The notes under the pieces: generated by a model
What the model saw: only the letters and a program-made list of their open reading frames with translations
Database searches by the model: none
Told to the model about the DNA's origin: nothing
Position numbers and translations under genes: made by a program
In this document: in pieces, positions 1-5,706 of the stretch
How the letters are laid out: every line of letters begins with the position of its first letter
Numbering within the stretch: the first letter of the stretch is position 1
Assembly: GCA_900318545.1 (NCBI GenBank)
Contig: ONLC01000095.1
Location: 1 to 7,760 of the forward strand
Reading direction: 5' to 3'
DNA: 7,760 nt
Source: an uncultured Eubacteriales bacterium
Lineage (GTDB): Bacteria; Bacillota; Clostridia; Oscillospirales; Ruminococcaceae

Positions 1-183
1 CGCCATTACTGTCATAGCACAGCCAAGAGCCATTACTGCCTGCTCTGCCCAGTGGCAAGCCATCCAGGTGCCGTCGGGCTTTTTTTCGCAGGCTGAGAAA
101 ACCGTCTTGACCCCCACGGCCAGACCTGCACTCAGCATAATCAATACAATGTCGAATACCAGTGTTTTCAAACTTCTTTTCAT
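1..183 (-). CDS. DUF4418-like membrane protein, N-terminal part (cut by window edge)
   Basis: The frame opens with ATG at 183-181 and stays open for 61 codons to the left edge, so only the N-terminus is present. It is short and easily missed, but a strong GGAGGA ribosome binding site at 196-191 lies 7 nt before the start, and it follows the transglutaminase gene by 14 nt. The protein begins MKRSLKTLVF, then has a hydrophobic helix (about residues 8-29), a short loop containing Cys32 and the motif MACHW (Cys43-His44), and the start of a second hydrophobic stretch from about residue 46. The Cys...(M)xCHW pattern between two helices is what I recall of DUF4418, a small multi-helix membrane family of unknown function that I recall lying near MacB-like ABC transporters. 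The assignment is from memory of the pattern. The conserved Cys/His loop probably faces outside and could form a disulfide or bind metal, which is inference. Confidence 0.75.
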   Translation of the reverse strand, partial: MKRSLKTLVFDIVLIMLSAGLAVGVKTVFSACEKKPDGTWMACHWAEQAVMALGCAMTVMA

Positions 184-190
184 TTTACTT

Positions 191-196
191 TCCTCC
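191..196 (-). promoter_or_regulatory. Ribosome binding site of the DUF4418-like gene
   Basis: GGAGGA on the minus strand, 7 nt before the ATG at 183. It is one of the best Shine-Dalgarno matches in the window and supports the short partial gene at the left edge as real. It sits just inside the gap after the transglutaminase stop codon (200-198). Confidence 0.8.
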
Positions 197-197
197 A

Positions 198-1154
198 TTA
201 GCGATAGCTAACCTTACTTATTTGAAAATCCTCACAGAATTCCTCTGTGAGGAATTTTTCATCCTTTGTGTGACCCTCCATGTCCTCGTCGGACTTCAGA
301 AAGTAGTCCTCAGTCCCAAGCTGTGAGCACCATGAAGCGTCAATATTATAGTACCTGCCGTCAAGCTCAGCGATATTCCATGCGTGAAGCTCGCTCTCGC
401 CCTCTCTTTCGGCAATGCCTGTGACGATACGGCAGCTTATTCCGCACTCACGCAGAAGCCTGTACATCAGCACACTGTAGCCCTGACACACAGCGTTTTT
501 ATAAAACAACGCTCCGTAAGCCGAGGACTTGTAATGTGAGCTCCCAAGCCTGCTTTTGACCGGATCATACCTCACATTTTTGCAGACCCAGTCAAACACA
601 GCCTTGATCTTCTCATAGTCACCTGTCTGAGAGTCAAACCCGAAGCTCTCAATGATATCTCTAACGGCTTCATCGACCTTCTGCTCCTCTTCAGGCTCAC
701 TGTAGTAGTCGGGAGTAAGCACAAGCCTGTAGCTGTATTCTCCGTCAGCTTCCTCGTAGCTGTAGTCAAGGTCATATCCGCCGATCTGATACCGCATATA
801 GTCGCCCTCATCGGGCTCGGCAGTTTCTGAAAGAGCATACTCAAAAAGCTCATCGGCAATAATACCGAGGTCTTTCATATTGTCGCTGTGAGAGCTGTAG
901 CTGATAACTATCCTCTCCTGACGGCGTCTGAGTGCCGCCCTTATGTCCTCTATCACTATATCGGCATTACCGAAGTACACACTCAGGTCACGCCTTGTCT
1001 CATAATGGTAAAGAGCCTTTCTCTCAGCTGTTTTATCTGTGCTCAGGCACACCGTAACAGCAAAACCAAGCACCCCGAGAAAGAGCAGCAGCACCGCCCC
1101 TCTCCGCAGAAGCATCGTTCTCACTTTTTGTTCTTCCTTGCTTTTCTTTTCCAT
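198..1154 (-). CDS. Membrane-anchored transglutaminase-like domain protein
   Basis: This is a 318-residue protein if it starts at ATG 1154 (MEKKSKEEQK). A basic N-terminus and one hydrophobic segment (about residues 17-38) form a signal anchor, so the rest should be outside the cell. The C-terminal half is a transglutaminase-like (papain-fold) domain with a visible triad: Cys223 in NAVCQGYS, His257 in ELHAWN and Asp272 in YYNIDASW. The segment before it (YEKIKAVFDWVCKNVRYDP) is the typical lead-in helix of this family. Residues 40-170 are acidic and tyrosine-rich and match nothing I know. Family members are cysteine proteases, amidases or cross-linkers, and the substrate cannot be told here. 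The start is uncertain: 1154 overlaps the iron-sulfur subunit gene by 34 nt and has no good Shine-Dalgarno, while ATG 1115 (MLLRRGAVLL) would start 5 nt after that gene ends. An upstream in-frame ATG at 1223 would add an unlikely N-terminal extension inside the neighbour. Confidence 0.85.
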   Translation of the reverse strand: MEKKSKEEQKVRTMLLRRGAVLLLFLGVLGFAVTVCLSTDKTAERKALYHYETRRDLSVYFGNADIVIEDIRAALRRRQERIVISYSSHSDNMKDLGIIADELFEYALSETAEPDEGDYMRYQIGGYDLDYSYEEADGEYSYRLVLTPDYYSEPEEEQKVDEAVRDIIESFGFDSQTGDYEKIKAVFDWVCKNVRYDPVKSRLGSSHYKSSAYGALFYKNAVCQGYSVLMYRLLRECGISCRIVTGIAEREGESELHAWNIAELDGRYYNIDASWCSQLGTEDYFLKSDEDMEGHTKDEKFLTEEFCEDFQISKVSYR

Positions 1155-1837
1155 ACCGCCGCCGCATTTGAGCTCACCAGCAGACCGTCTATATCTATCC
1201 CCGCAGGACAGATATTCCTGCACGCCAGCGACTTTCCGCAGCCCTCAAACACACGCTTTCTGTAGGTTTTGTAAAGCTCCTTTTCCTGCTCCTTCGGCAG
1301 AGCCGAAATAAGCCTTGACATAGGCACTGCGCCCGACATTCCTACAAAGCTCTCATCAACGCAGAAGTTCGGACAGACCTCCAGGCAGCAGCCGCACTGC
1401 AAACAGCGTGACGCTTCATAGGCAGTATCCGAAACTCTCTCGTCAGCCTTTGTCTGAGCATCAAACCAGACCTTCAATTCCTTCAAGCTCTCAAACACCG
1501 CAGACCTGTCCACGATCAGATCCTCCACCACAGGGAACTTTCTCAGCGGCTCCACCGTGATGACCTCTCCAAGCTCGGACAGCTTTGCATCGCAGGCAAG
1601 CATAGGTCTGCCGTTTATGACCATAGCACAGGCTCCGCACTTTTTTTGCAGGCAGCTTGACTCCCACCTTATCTCGCCGACAGGCTCTCCGTTTATATCC
1701 CGAAACGTACTGTCCGAGTTTATCTGCCTGAGAGCCGTTGCGACCGTGGCATTCCCGTCACCTGTCTCGAAGTCTATCATCTGACGGTACGGCTCACCGC
1801 CGTGCTTTCTTCGGAGTATTTCAAGTCTCAGCTTCAT
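1121..1837 (-). CDS. frdB: Fumarate reductase/succinate dehydrogenase-type iron-sulfur subunit
   Basis: The 238-residue protein carries electrons between the membrane haem subunit and the flavoprotein on the cytoplasmic side. All three cluster motifs are complete. The N-terminal plant-type ferredoxin domain has the [2Fe-2S] ligands Cys62, Cys67, Cys70 and Cys82 (SCLQKKCGAC, then PMLAC). The C-terminal bacterial ferredoxin domain has CLQCGCCLEVCP (Cys145, 148, 151, 155) and CGKSLACRNICP (Cys200, 206, 210). By family precedent Cys145/148/151/210 bind [4Fe-4S] and Cys155/200/206 bind [3Fe-4S]. The length is close to E. coli FrdB, about 244. The start at 1837 is chosen because AGGAGGG lies 6 nt upstream; the in-frame ATG at 1867 would add ten residues without that site. 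It overlaps the flavoprotein gene by 17 nt, which suggests translational coupling. The C-terminus is very basic (KRKARKNKK). The gene could equally be named sdhB, since the sequence alone does not fix the direction of catalysis. Confidence 0.95.
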   Translation of the reverse strand: MKLRLEILRRKHGGEPYRQMIDFETGDGNATVATALRQINSDSTFRDINGEPVGEIRWESSCLQKKCGACAMVINGRPMLACDAKLSELGEVITVEPLRKFPVVEDLIVDRSAVFESLKELKVWFDAQTKADERVSDTAYEASRCLQCGCCLEVCPNFCVDESFVGMSGAVPMSRLISALPKEQEKELYKTYRKRVFEGCGKSLACRNICPAGIDIDGLLVSSNAAAVWKRKARKNKK

Positions 1838-3422
1838 CGTCTTCCCTCCTGTCAGGGATAGTCCCAAGCTCTGTCACAAGCTCATTTTCTCTCATATATG
1901 CAAGAGAAAGCTTGCGGTAACGCTCGCTTTTTGAGGGGTGATCCTCACGGTAATGGGCTCCCCTGCTCTCACGCCTGTTCAGTGCAGAGATAAGCATAGC
2001 CCTTCCAAAGTCAAGCCTTGCCCTCTCACGGCTGTTATATTCACGCTCCGAGGACAGCTCATCAAGCTCCGAGAGTGCCCCCTTTATAAGCGTTTCATTT
2101 CTCACTATCCCAAGTCCCGAGATAAGTATATCTCTGAGCCTTCTTATAAGCTCGGGAGAAGCCTTTTCCGTAAACGGCTCATCACCTGTGAAGGCTCTTT
2201 CCGTGACCTCTTCCGTTTCTTCCGAAAGCACAGTCTCGGCAGCGACCTGTCCTCCGTAGAGAGCCCCAAGCATTGAGTTTCCGCCCAGCCTGTTCGCACC
2301 GTGATACTGCGAGCAGCACTCGCCTGCGGCATAAAGCCCCGAAAGGCTCGTTCTGTGCTTTTCATCAACATCTATTCCGCCCATAAAGTAATGTATCCCC
2401 TCATGGACCGGTATAGGCGTATATGTCGGATCATCTCCGGTGCATCGGATCATCTCATCACGCAGGTCGCTGAGACGTTCCTTCCAGATCTTATCGGAAA
2501 GCTCGGTCATATCCAGATACACTTCCTCGACGGTGTTTTCCTGACGTCGGACAAAAAACATCTCCCGCGAGACCACATCACGGGGCATAAGGTTCCCAAG
2601 CTCAGGATACTTCTCCTCCATAAAGTACCAGGGTTTATCCTCTTTGGTCATTATCCACAGCCTTCCGCCCTCGCCTCTTGCCGCCTCAGAGATAAGGCAG
2701 CGCTTGCCAGGAATGGCAATAGTCGTGGGGTGATACTGTATCATTTCAAGATTTGAGAACACCACTCCCTGTGAGAACAGCACCGCCGCACAGTCTCCGC
2801 TGTTCTGGGTAGTGCCGGTAGTCATTTCGGGGAACATTCCGTTGAGCCCTCCGCTGCAAACTATGACCTGCCCGAGGAGCTCTTTCAGCTCTCCTGTGTA
2901 AACATCTCGTATCAGCACACCCGTGCATTTATCTCTGCTTATCAGAAGCCTTATCAGCTCATGGTGAGGCAGCCTTCTGATAAAACCCTTTGCCTCATAC
3001 TTTCTCGCCTCGTCAATCACTGCGGACATTATTATTTTTCCCGTGCTGCTTCTGGCATAAGCGGTACGCTTTTTCTTCTGACCGCCGAAATTTCTGAGCA
3101 CCAGCTCGCCCTTATCCATATTAAATGGCACTCCGAGGCCTTCAAGCCACCTGACTATCCTCGGTGCGTTTTTTGTCAGACCCTCTACCGCATTCGGGTC
3201 GGCAAGCTCTGCTCCGCCCCTCATCGTATCCTTGTAGTGGTTCTGAACATTGTCGCCCTCGCCCATAGTGTCAAGAGCTGCATTTATTCCGCCCTCAGCA
3301 AGCACCGACTGTGCCCTCTCCGACTGCTGCAGTGACACCAGCACCGAGCCCACATTTTCCTCAGCCAGCCTTATAGCTGCCGAAAGCCCTGCAAGGCCTG
3401 CTCCGATAATGATAACCTTCAT
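1821..3422 (-). CDS. frdA: Fumarate reductase/succinate dehydrogenase-type flavoprotein subunit
   Basis: This is the catalytic, FAD-binding subunit for fumarate/succinate interconversion. At 533 residues it is shorter than E. coli FrdA (about 600). It has no signal peptide, so it acts in the cytoplasm. The Rossmann motif GAGLAGLSAAIRLAE starts at residue 7. Active-site residues known from E. coli FrdA are recognisable: His231 in QYHPTT, Glu246 and Arg249 in ISEAARGEGG, the proton-delivering Arg281 in MPRDVVSR, His344 in HYFMGGID and Arg378 in GANRLGGNS. The late motif ESRGAHYREDHP (from residue 485) is also typical. The oddity is Gln38 in RAQSVLAEGG, where E. coli has RSHTVAAEGG and the His carries covalent FAD. 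The ATG at 3422 follows the haem subunit gene by 13 nt, with a G-rich ribosome site just upstream. Lack of the FAD histidine and the length recall L-aspartate oxidase (NadB), but the neighbouring iron-sulfur and membrane subunits favour a respiratory reductase. Confidence 0.93.
   Translation of the reverse strand: MKVIIIGAGLAGLSAAIRLAEENVGSVLVSLQQSERAQSVLAEGGINAALDTMGEGDNVQNHYKDTMRGGAELADPNAVEGLTKNAPRIVRWLEGLGVPFNMDKGELVLRNFGGQKKKRTAYARSSTGKIIMSAVIDEARKYEAKGFIRRLPHHELIRLLISRDKCTGVLIRDVYTGELKELLGQVIVCSGGLNGMFPEMTTGTTQNSGDCAAVLFSQGVVFSNLEMIQYHPTTIAIPGKRCLISEAARGEGGRLWIMTKEDKPWYFMEEKYPELGNLMPRDVVSREMFFVRRQENTVEEVYLDMTELSDKIWKERLSDLRDEMIRCTGDDPTYTPIPVHEGIHYFMGGIDVDEKHRTSLSGLYAAGECCSQYHGANRLGGNSMLGALYGGQVAAETVLSEETEEVTERAFTGDEPFTEKASPELIRRLRDILISGLGIVRNETLIKGALSELDELSSEREYNSRERARLDFGRAMLISALNRRESRGAHYREDHPSKSERYRKLSLAYMRENELVTELGTIPDRREDDEAET
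1844..1850 (-). promoter_or_regulatory. Ribosome binding site fixing the start of the iron-sulfur subunit
   Basis: AGGAGGG on the minus strand, 6 nt before the ATG at 1837 and inside the 3' end of the flavoprotein gene. It decides in favour of 1837 over the in-frame ATG at 1867. Confidence 0.85.
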
Positions 3423-3435
3423 TCACCGCACCCCC

Positions 3436-3984
3436 TCAGAGCCACCTGATATAATACACTGCAAATGCCGCACCTGCCAGCATCAGCAGTATGGACAGTA
3501 TCAGCATTATATCTATTCCGAGATCCTTATAGCTTTTTATCCCGAACGAGATCATCATAGGTCTGACATTCGTGATAACGTGCAGTGCTACAGAAAGCAC
3601 CATAAGTATCTGCACAGCAAGCTGCAAGGGTCCGAAGAAGCTCAGTCTGTAGGCACCCGTTTCGGTATGCCTGCCAAGGAATATCAGCACATGAGCCGCC
3701 ACAAAGAACATCACCGCAAAGCCGCTTATACGTCTGAGCCAGAAGAGCTTGTTCTCCTTGAAATAGTGAGCTCCCGACTTTTTCAGAAGCTTCACCGACT
3801 TTACCGTCAGTATCACTCCCAGTACCGTATGCACACAGATAAGAAACAGCATCGTCATAGCGGATACCTCATTTAAGATGTTTCCGCCCTGCAAAAGCCC
3901 TGCCAGCTGGAAGCCTCCCAGTATCATGTGTACAAGCAGCAGCACCATTATCAGTGCAGTTATTATCGCATTAGCTTTCCTCAT
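3436..3984 (-). CDS. frdC: Putative haem b membrane anchor of the fumarate reductase
   Basis: This very hydrophobic protein (182 residues from ATG 3984) has about five membrane helices, near residues 8-30, 42-63, 86-104, 117-140 and 157-178. Four histidines lie inside or at the edge of the first four helices: His19 (LLLVHM), His52 (CVHTVLG), His98 (AAHVLIF) and His135 (VALHVITNVRP). This fits bis-histidine ligation of two b haems, as in the five-helix di-haem anchors of Wolinella-type reductases, although there the ligands lie on helices I, II, IV and V. Its position directly before the flavoprotein and iron-sulfur genes gives the C-A-B order common for that type. It would pass electrons between a quinone pool or an outside partner and the iron-sulfur subunit. 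The start is uncertain: GTG at 3993 also has a usable site (GAGGGT), while ATG 3984 has AGGGTG 6 nt upstream. Either way it overlaps the preceding gene. Family assignment rests mostly on context and histidine placement. Confidence 0.82.
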   Translation of the reverse strand: MRKANAIITALIMVLLLVHMILGGFQLAGLLQGGNILNEVSAMTMLFLICVHTVLGVILTVKSVKLLKKSGAHYFKENKLFWLRRISGFAVMFFVAAHVLIFLGRHTETGAYRLSFFGPLQLAVQILMVLSVALHVITNVRPMMISFGIKSYKDLGIDIMLILSILLMLAGAAFAVYYIRWL

Positions 3985-4489
3985 CAGAATCACCCTTTAC
4001 CCTCAGCATCACCGTCTGCTCTCTTTTGCCGACCGACTCCGCTCCCAGCCTTTCAGCCAGCTCCGATGACATTACCACCACATCGAATCTGCCGTTATCA
4101 GCCTTCGATATCATAAAGGTAGGGTCGCATTCTTCTATCTTCATCTGGTTTTCGGCAAGCCTTGACTGAAAGCTCTGAGCCATAGTTATACCCGTAGCAT
4201 CGCTTTTGGCTACCATACAGTCTATGTCCTCAAAGAGCATAAGCACATCTATATCTCCCTCCGAGAAAAACGACTTCCAAAGCTTCATGCTCTCCTCGTC
4301 GGGGTGCCTGTCACGGTTTATGAGAACCACATACTCTCCCGAGGGCGAATCTATAATAACCGATGCCGTAGCTACAGCATCAGTCTCTCCGCTTATGAGA
4401 CCTTTGAAATATGCCGTCTGTGAAAACGGTATGCCCAGTGCTGCCGTCAGAAAAATTACGGTAACTAAAATGTGTCTGATGAGTTTCAT
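3971..4489 (-). CDS. Exported protein of unknown function between the FMN lipoprotein and the haem subunit
   Basis: I do not recognise this 172-residue protein. Residues 1-20 (MKLIRHILVTVIFLTAALGI) form a signal peptide or anchor with no lipobox, so the rest is probably outside the cell. The remainder is soluble and acidic, with alternating hydrophobic stretches (ASVIID, YVVLINRD, DVLMLFEDIDC, FDVVVMSSELAERLG) that suggest an alpha/beta fold. The stretch after residue 120 (CDPTFMISKA, then the VVVMSSELAE region) loosely resembles parts of a substrate-binding or pseudo-enzyme fold, but not enough to name. There are two cysteines (Cys91, Cys121), no CxxC and no haem motif. It ends with an acidic tail (DSDEES). 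GGAG at 4498-4495 lies 5 nt before the ATG. The 3' end overlaps the haem subunit by about 14 nt, so the two are likely translated together. A role as an accessory or interaction partner of the redox genes is inference from position only. Confidence 0.85.
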   Translation of the reverse strand: MKLIRHILVTVIFLTAALGIPFSQTAYFKGLISGETDAVATASVIIDSPSGEYVVLINRDRHPDEESMKLWKSFFSEGDIDVLMLFEDIDCMVAKSDATGITMAQSFQSRLAENQMKIEECDPTFMISKADNGRFDVVVMSSELAERLGAESVGKREQTVMLRVKGDSDEES

Positions 4490-4505
4490 TCTTTCTCCGT
4501 TTTCC

Positions 4506-4520
4506 GATGTGAGTCACATC
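4506..4520. repeat. 15-nt palindrome in the largest intergenic gap
   Basis: GATGTGAGTCACATC has 7-nt perfect arms around one central base. It lies in the 37-nt gap between the FMN lipoprotein and the unknown exported protein, the largest gap in the block. As RNA it could form only a 6-bp stem with a 3-nt loop. On the plus strand it is followed by TTTTT, a weak terminator-like shape facing away from all genes. It could be an operator, an mRNA processing or stability element, or chance. Confidence 0.4.
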
Positions 4521-4526
4521 TTTTTA

Positions 4527-4967
4527 CTACTCCTCAGCTGATTTCAGAGCCGACTGCACAGCCTCCTTGAACTCATTGAAGTTGATAGTCGCACCTGTCA
4601 CAGCATCGACCTCATCAATGCTGTTTTTGGCTACAAGCTGCTTTGCGTAATTCTCGCAGGCAGCATTAGCCCTCTGAGCCCGCTGATAGTAGTCCTTGTT
4701 CTTGATCTCTCCGCCCTCCTTGCCGTAGTTCCCGTCCTTTGGAGTTCCGTCTATCTCATAGGTCTTGAAGGTGCAGGCAGAGATCTTTCCGTCCTTTATT
4801 GTTATCTCGACTTCACCGTAGCCGTTGCCCTCATCCGAGCCCTGATCCTCGTTCACGTACTCGCTGCTGCGTGCGGTGTAGGTGCCGTCCTTGTAGTTCT
4901 TGTCTCCGCAGGCACAAAGCGACAGTGCAAGCAGAGCTGACATTAAAGCTGCAATATTCTTTTTCAT
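4527..4967 (-). CDS. FMN-binding domain lipoprotein (predicted covalently flavinylated)
   Basis: The 146-residue surface protein is predicted to be an extracytoplasmic one-domain electron carrier. Residues 1-20 are a lipoprotein signal ending LSLCACG, with Cys20 the likely lipidated residue. The mature part is an FMN_bind domain: the YKDGTYTA opening, the GNGYGEVEITIKDGKI strand pair near residues 48-62, and the motif DAVTGAT at residues 121-127. This fits the Dxx(S/T)GAT sequence that ApbE/FmnB transferases modify, so Thr127 should carry FMN through a phosphoester bond. No apbE-like gene is in the window, so the enzyme must be encoded elsewhere. A GGAGGG ribosome site lies 5 nt before the ATG, and the gene follows the ABC ATPase by 17 nt. 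It ends with tandem stops TAG TAA. FMN_bind lipoproteins of this kind work in flavin-based extracellular electron transfer and extracytoplasmic reductases; the partner here is unknown, with the haem subunit and the transporter as the nearest candidates. Confidence 0.92.
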   Translation of the reverse strand: MKKNIAALMSALLALSLCACGDKNYKDGTYTARSSEYVNEDQGSDEGNGYGEVEITIKDGKISACTFKTYEIDGTPKDGNYGKEGGEIKNKDYYQRAQRANAACENYAKQLVAKNSIDEVDAVTGATINFNEFKEAVQSALKSAEE

Positions 4968-4984
4968 ACTATCCCTCCGATATC

Positions 4985-5689
4985 TTAAAACGGGTTCTGA
5001 TCGTCAAATCTGATCTTTCCTGTGAAGTTCTCGTTCACAATCTCCTTCGAGAGCTTTCCGTCACGAAGCACAAGCGTCCTCTGTGCCACCTCAGCGACCT
5101 CGGGGTCGTGGGTAACGACTATCAGGGTCGTGCCCTCATCATGAAGCTTATGGAAGAGCTCAACTACAGTCTCTTCGTTTTTCTCGTCAAGGTTTCCCGT
5201 TGGCTCATCAGCCAGAATTATCTCGGGGTAATTAATAAGTGCTCTTGCTACGCACACTCTCTGCTGTTCACCGCCCGAAAGCTGTGAAGGCAGATGCTTT
5301 GCCCTGTCTGCAAGGCCAACACGCTCGAGTGCTTCGAGGGCCTCCTTCTCATCGGGCAGGCTGTGATAGTACTGTGCGAGCATTACATTCTCAATAGCAG
5401 TAAGGTAATTTACAAGGTGAAACTGCTGGAAGATAAGTCCTATCTTGTCACGCCTTATGTTCGTGAGGTTCTTCTTGCTCTCCTTTGCAATATCCACTCC
5501 GTCAAGGAGCACCTCGCCCCTGCTTGGCTTGTCCATACAGCCGATGATGTTCATCATCGTACTCTTACCCGAGCCCGAGGGTCCCATTATGGACACCCAC
5601 TCGCCCTTCTCGACTTTAAGGCTCACATCATCGAGAGCGTGCAGCTCTCCGTATATCTTATAAACGTTTTTAAGTTCCAATAAGCTCAT
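4985..5689 (-). CDS. ABC transporter ATPase, MacB/LolD type
   Basis: The 234-residue nucleotide-binding subunit drives the two FtsX-like permeases encoded just upstream. All motifs are intact: Walker A GPSGSGKST (residues 36-44), Q-loop IFQQFHL (86-92), signature LSGGEQQR (137-144), Walker B IILADEPTGNLDE (157-169) and switch His194 (VVTHD). The phrase ADEPTGNLD and the short length are typical of the LolD/MacB/FtsE group, whose members couple ATP hydrolysis to mechanical movement of outer-face permease domains rather than to transport through a simple channel. A C-terminal tail of about 20 residues (after LVLRDGK) follows the usual end of the domain. It starts 17 nt after the second permease and ends 17 nt before the FMN lipoprotein. 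In known iron loci of the FTR1/P19 type an ATPase with two such permeases occurs in the same order; the cargo here is not shown by the sequence. Confidence 0.95.
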   Translation of the reverse strand: MSLLELKNVYKIYGELHALDDVSLKVEKGEWVSIMGPSGSGKSTMMNIIGCMDKPSRGEVLLDGVDIAKESKKNLTNIRRDKIGLIFQQFHLVNYLTAIENVMLAQYYHSLPDEKEALEALERVGLADRAKHLPSQLSGGEQQRVCVARALINYPEIILADEPTGNLDEKNEETVVELFHKLHDEGTTLIVVTHDPEVAEVAQRTLVLRDGKLSKEIVNENFTGKIRFDDQNPF

Positions 5690-5706
5690 TGTTACGACTC
5701 CCTTCT

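Noticed and set aside
1838..1867. Upstream ATG at 1867 as the start of the iron-sulfur subunit
   Set aside because: It would add ten residues not typical of the family, while the ATG at 1837 has an AGGAGGG site at ideal spacing.
1821..3422. L-aspartate oxidase (NadB) as the identity of the flavoprotein
   Set aside because: Length and lack of the FAD histidine would fit, but there are no nadA or nadC neighbours, and a complete three-cluster iron-sulfur subunit and haem-type anchor flank it in C-A-B order.
3250..3876. 208-codon open frame on the plus strand
   Set aside because: It runs antisense across the flavoprotein and haem subunit genes, its translation is rich in His/Ser/Arg/Tyr with no recognisable domain, and the minus-strand genes it covers are clear.
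4506..4525. Intrinsic terminator on the plus strand or a CRP-type site
   Set aside because: The stem is only 6 bp with a 3-nt loop and no plus-strand gene precedes it; the TGTGA/TCACA arms are separated by one base rather than the six needed for CRP.
4799..5287. 162-codon open frame on the plus strand
   Set aside because: It is antisense to the FMN lipoprotein and the ABC ATPase, both with intact family motifs, and its translation has no domain.
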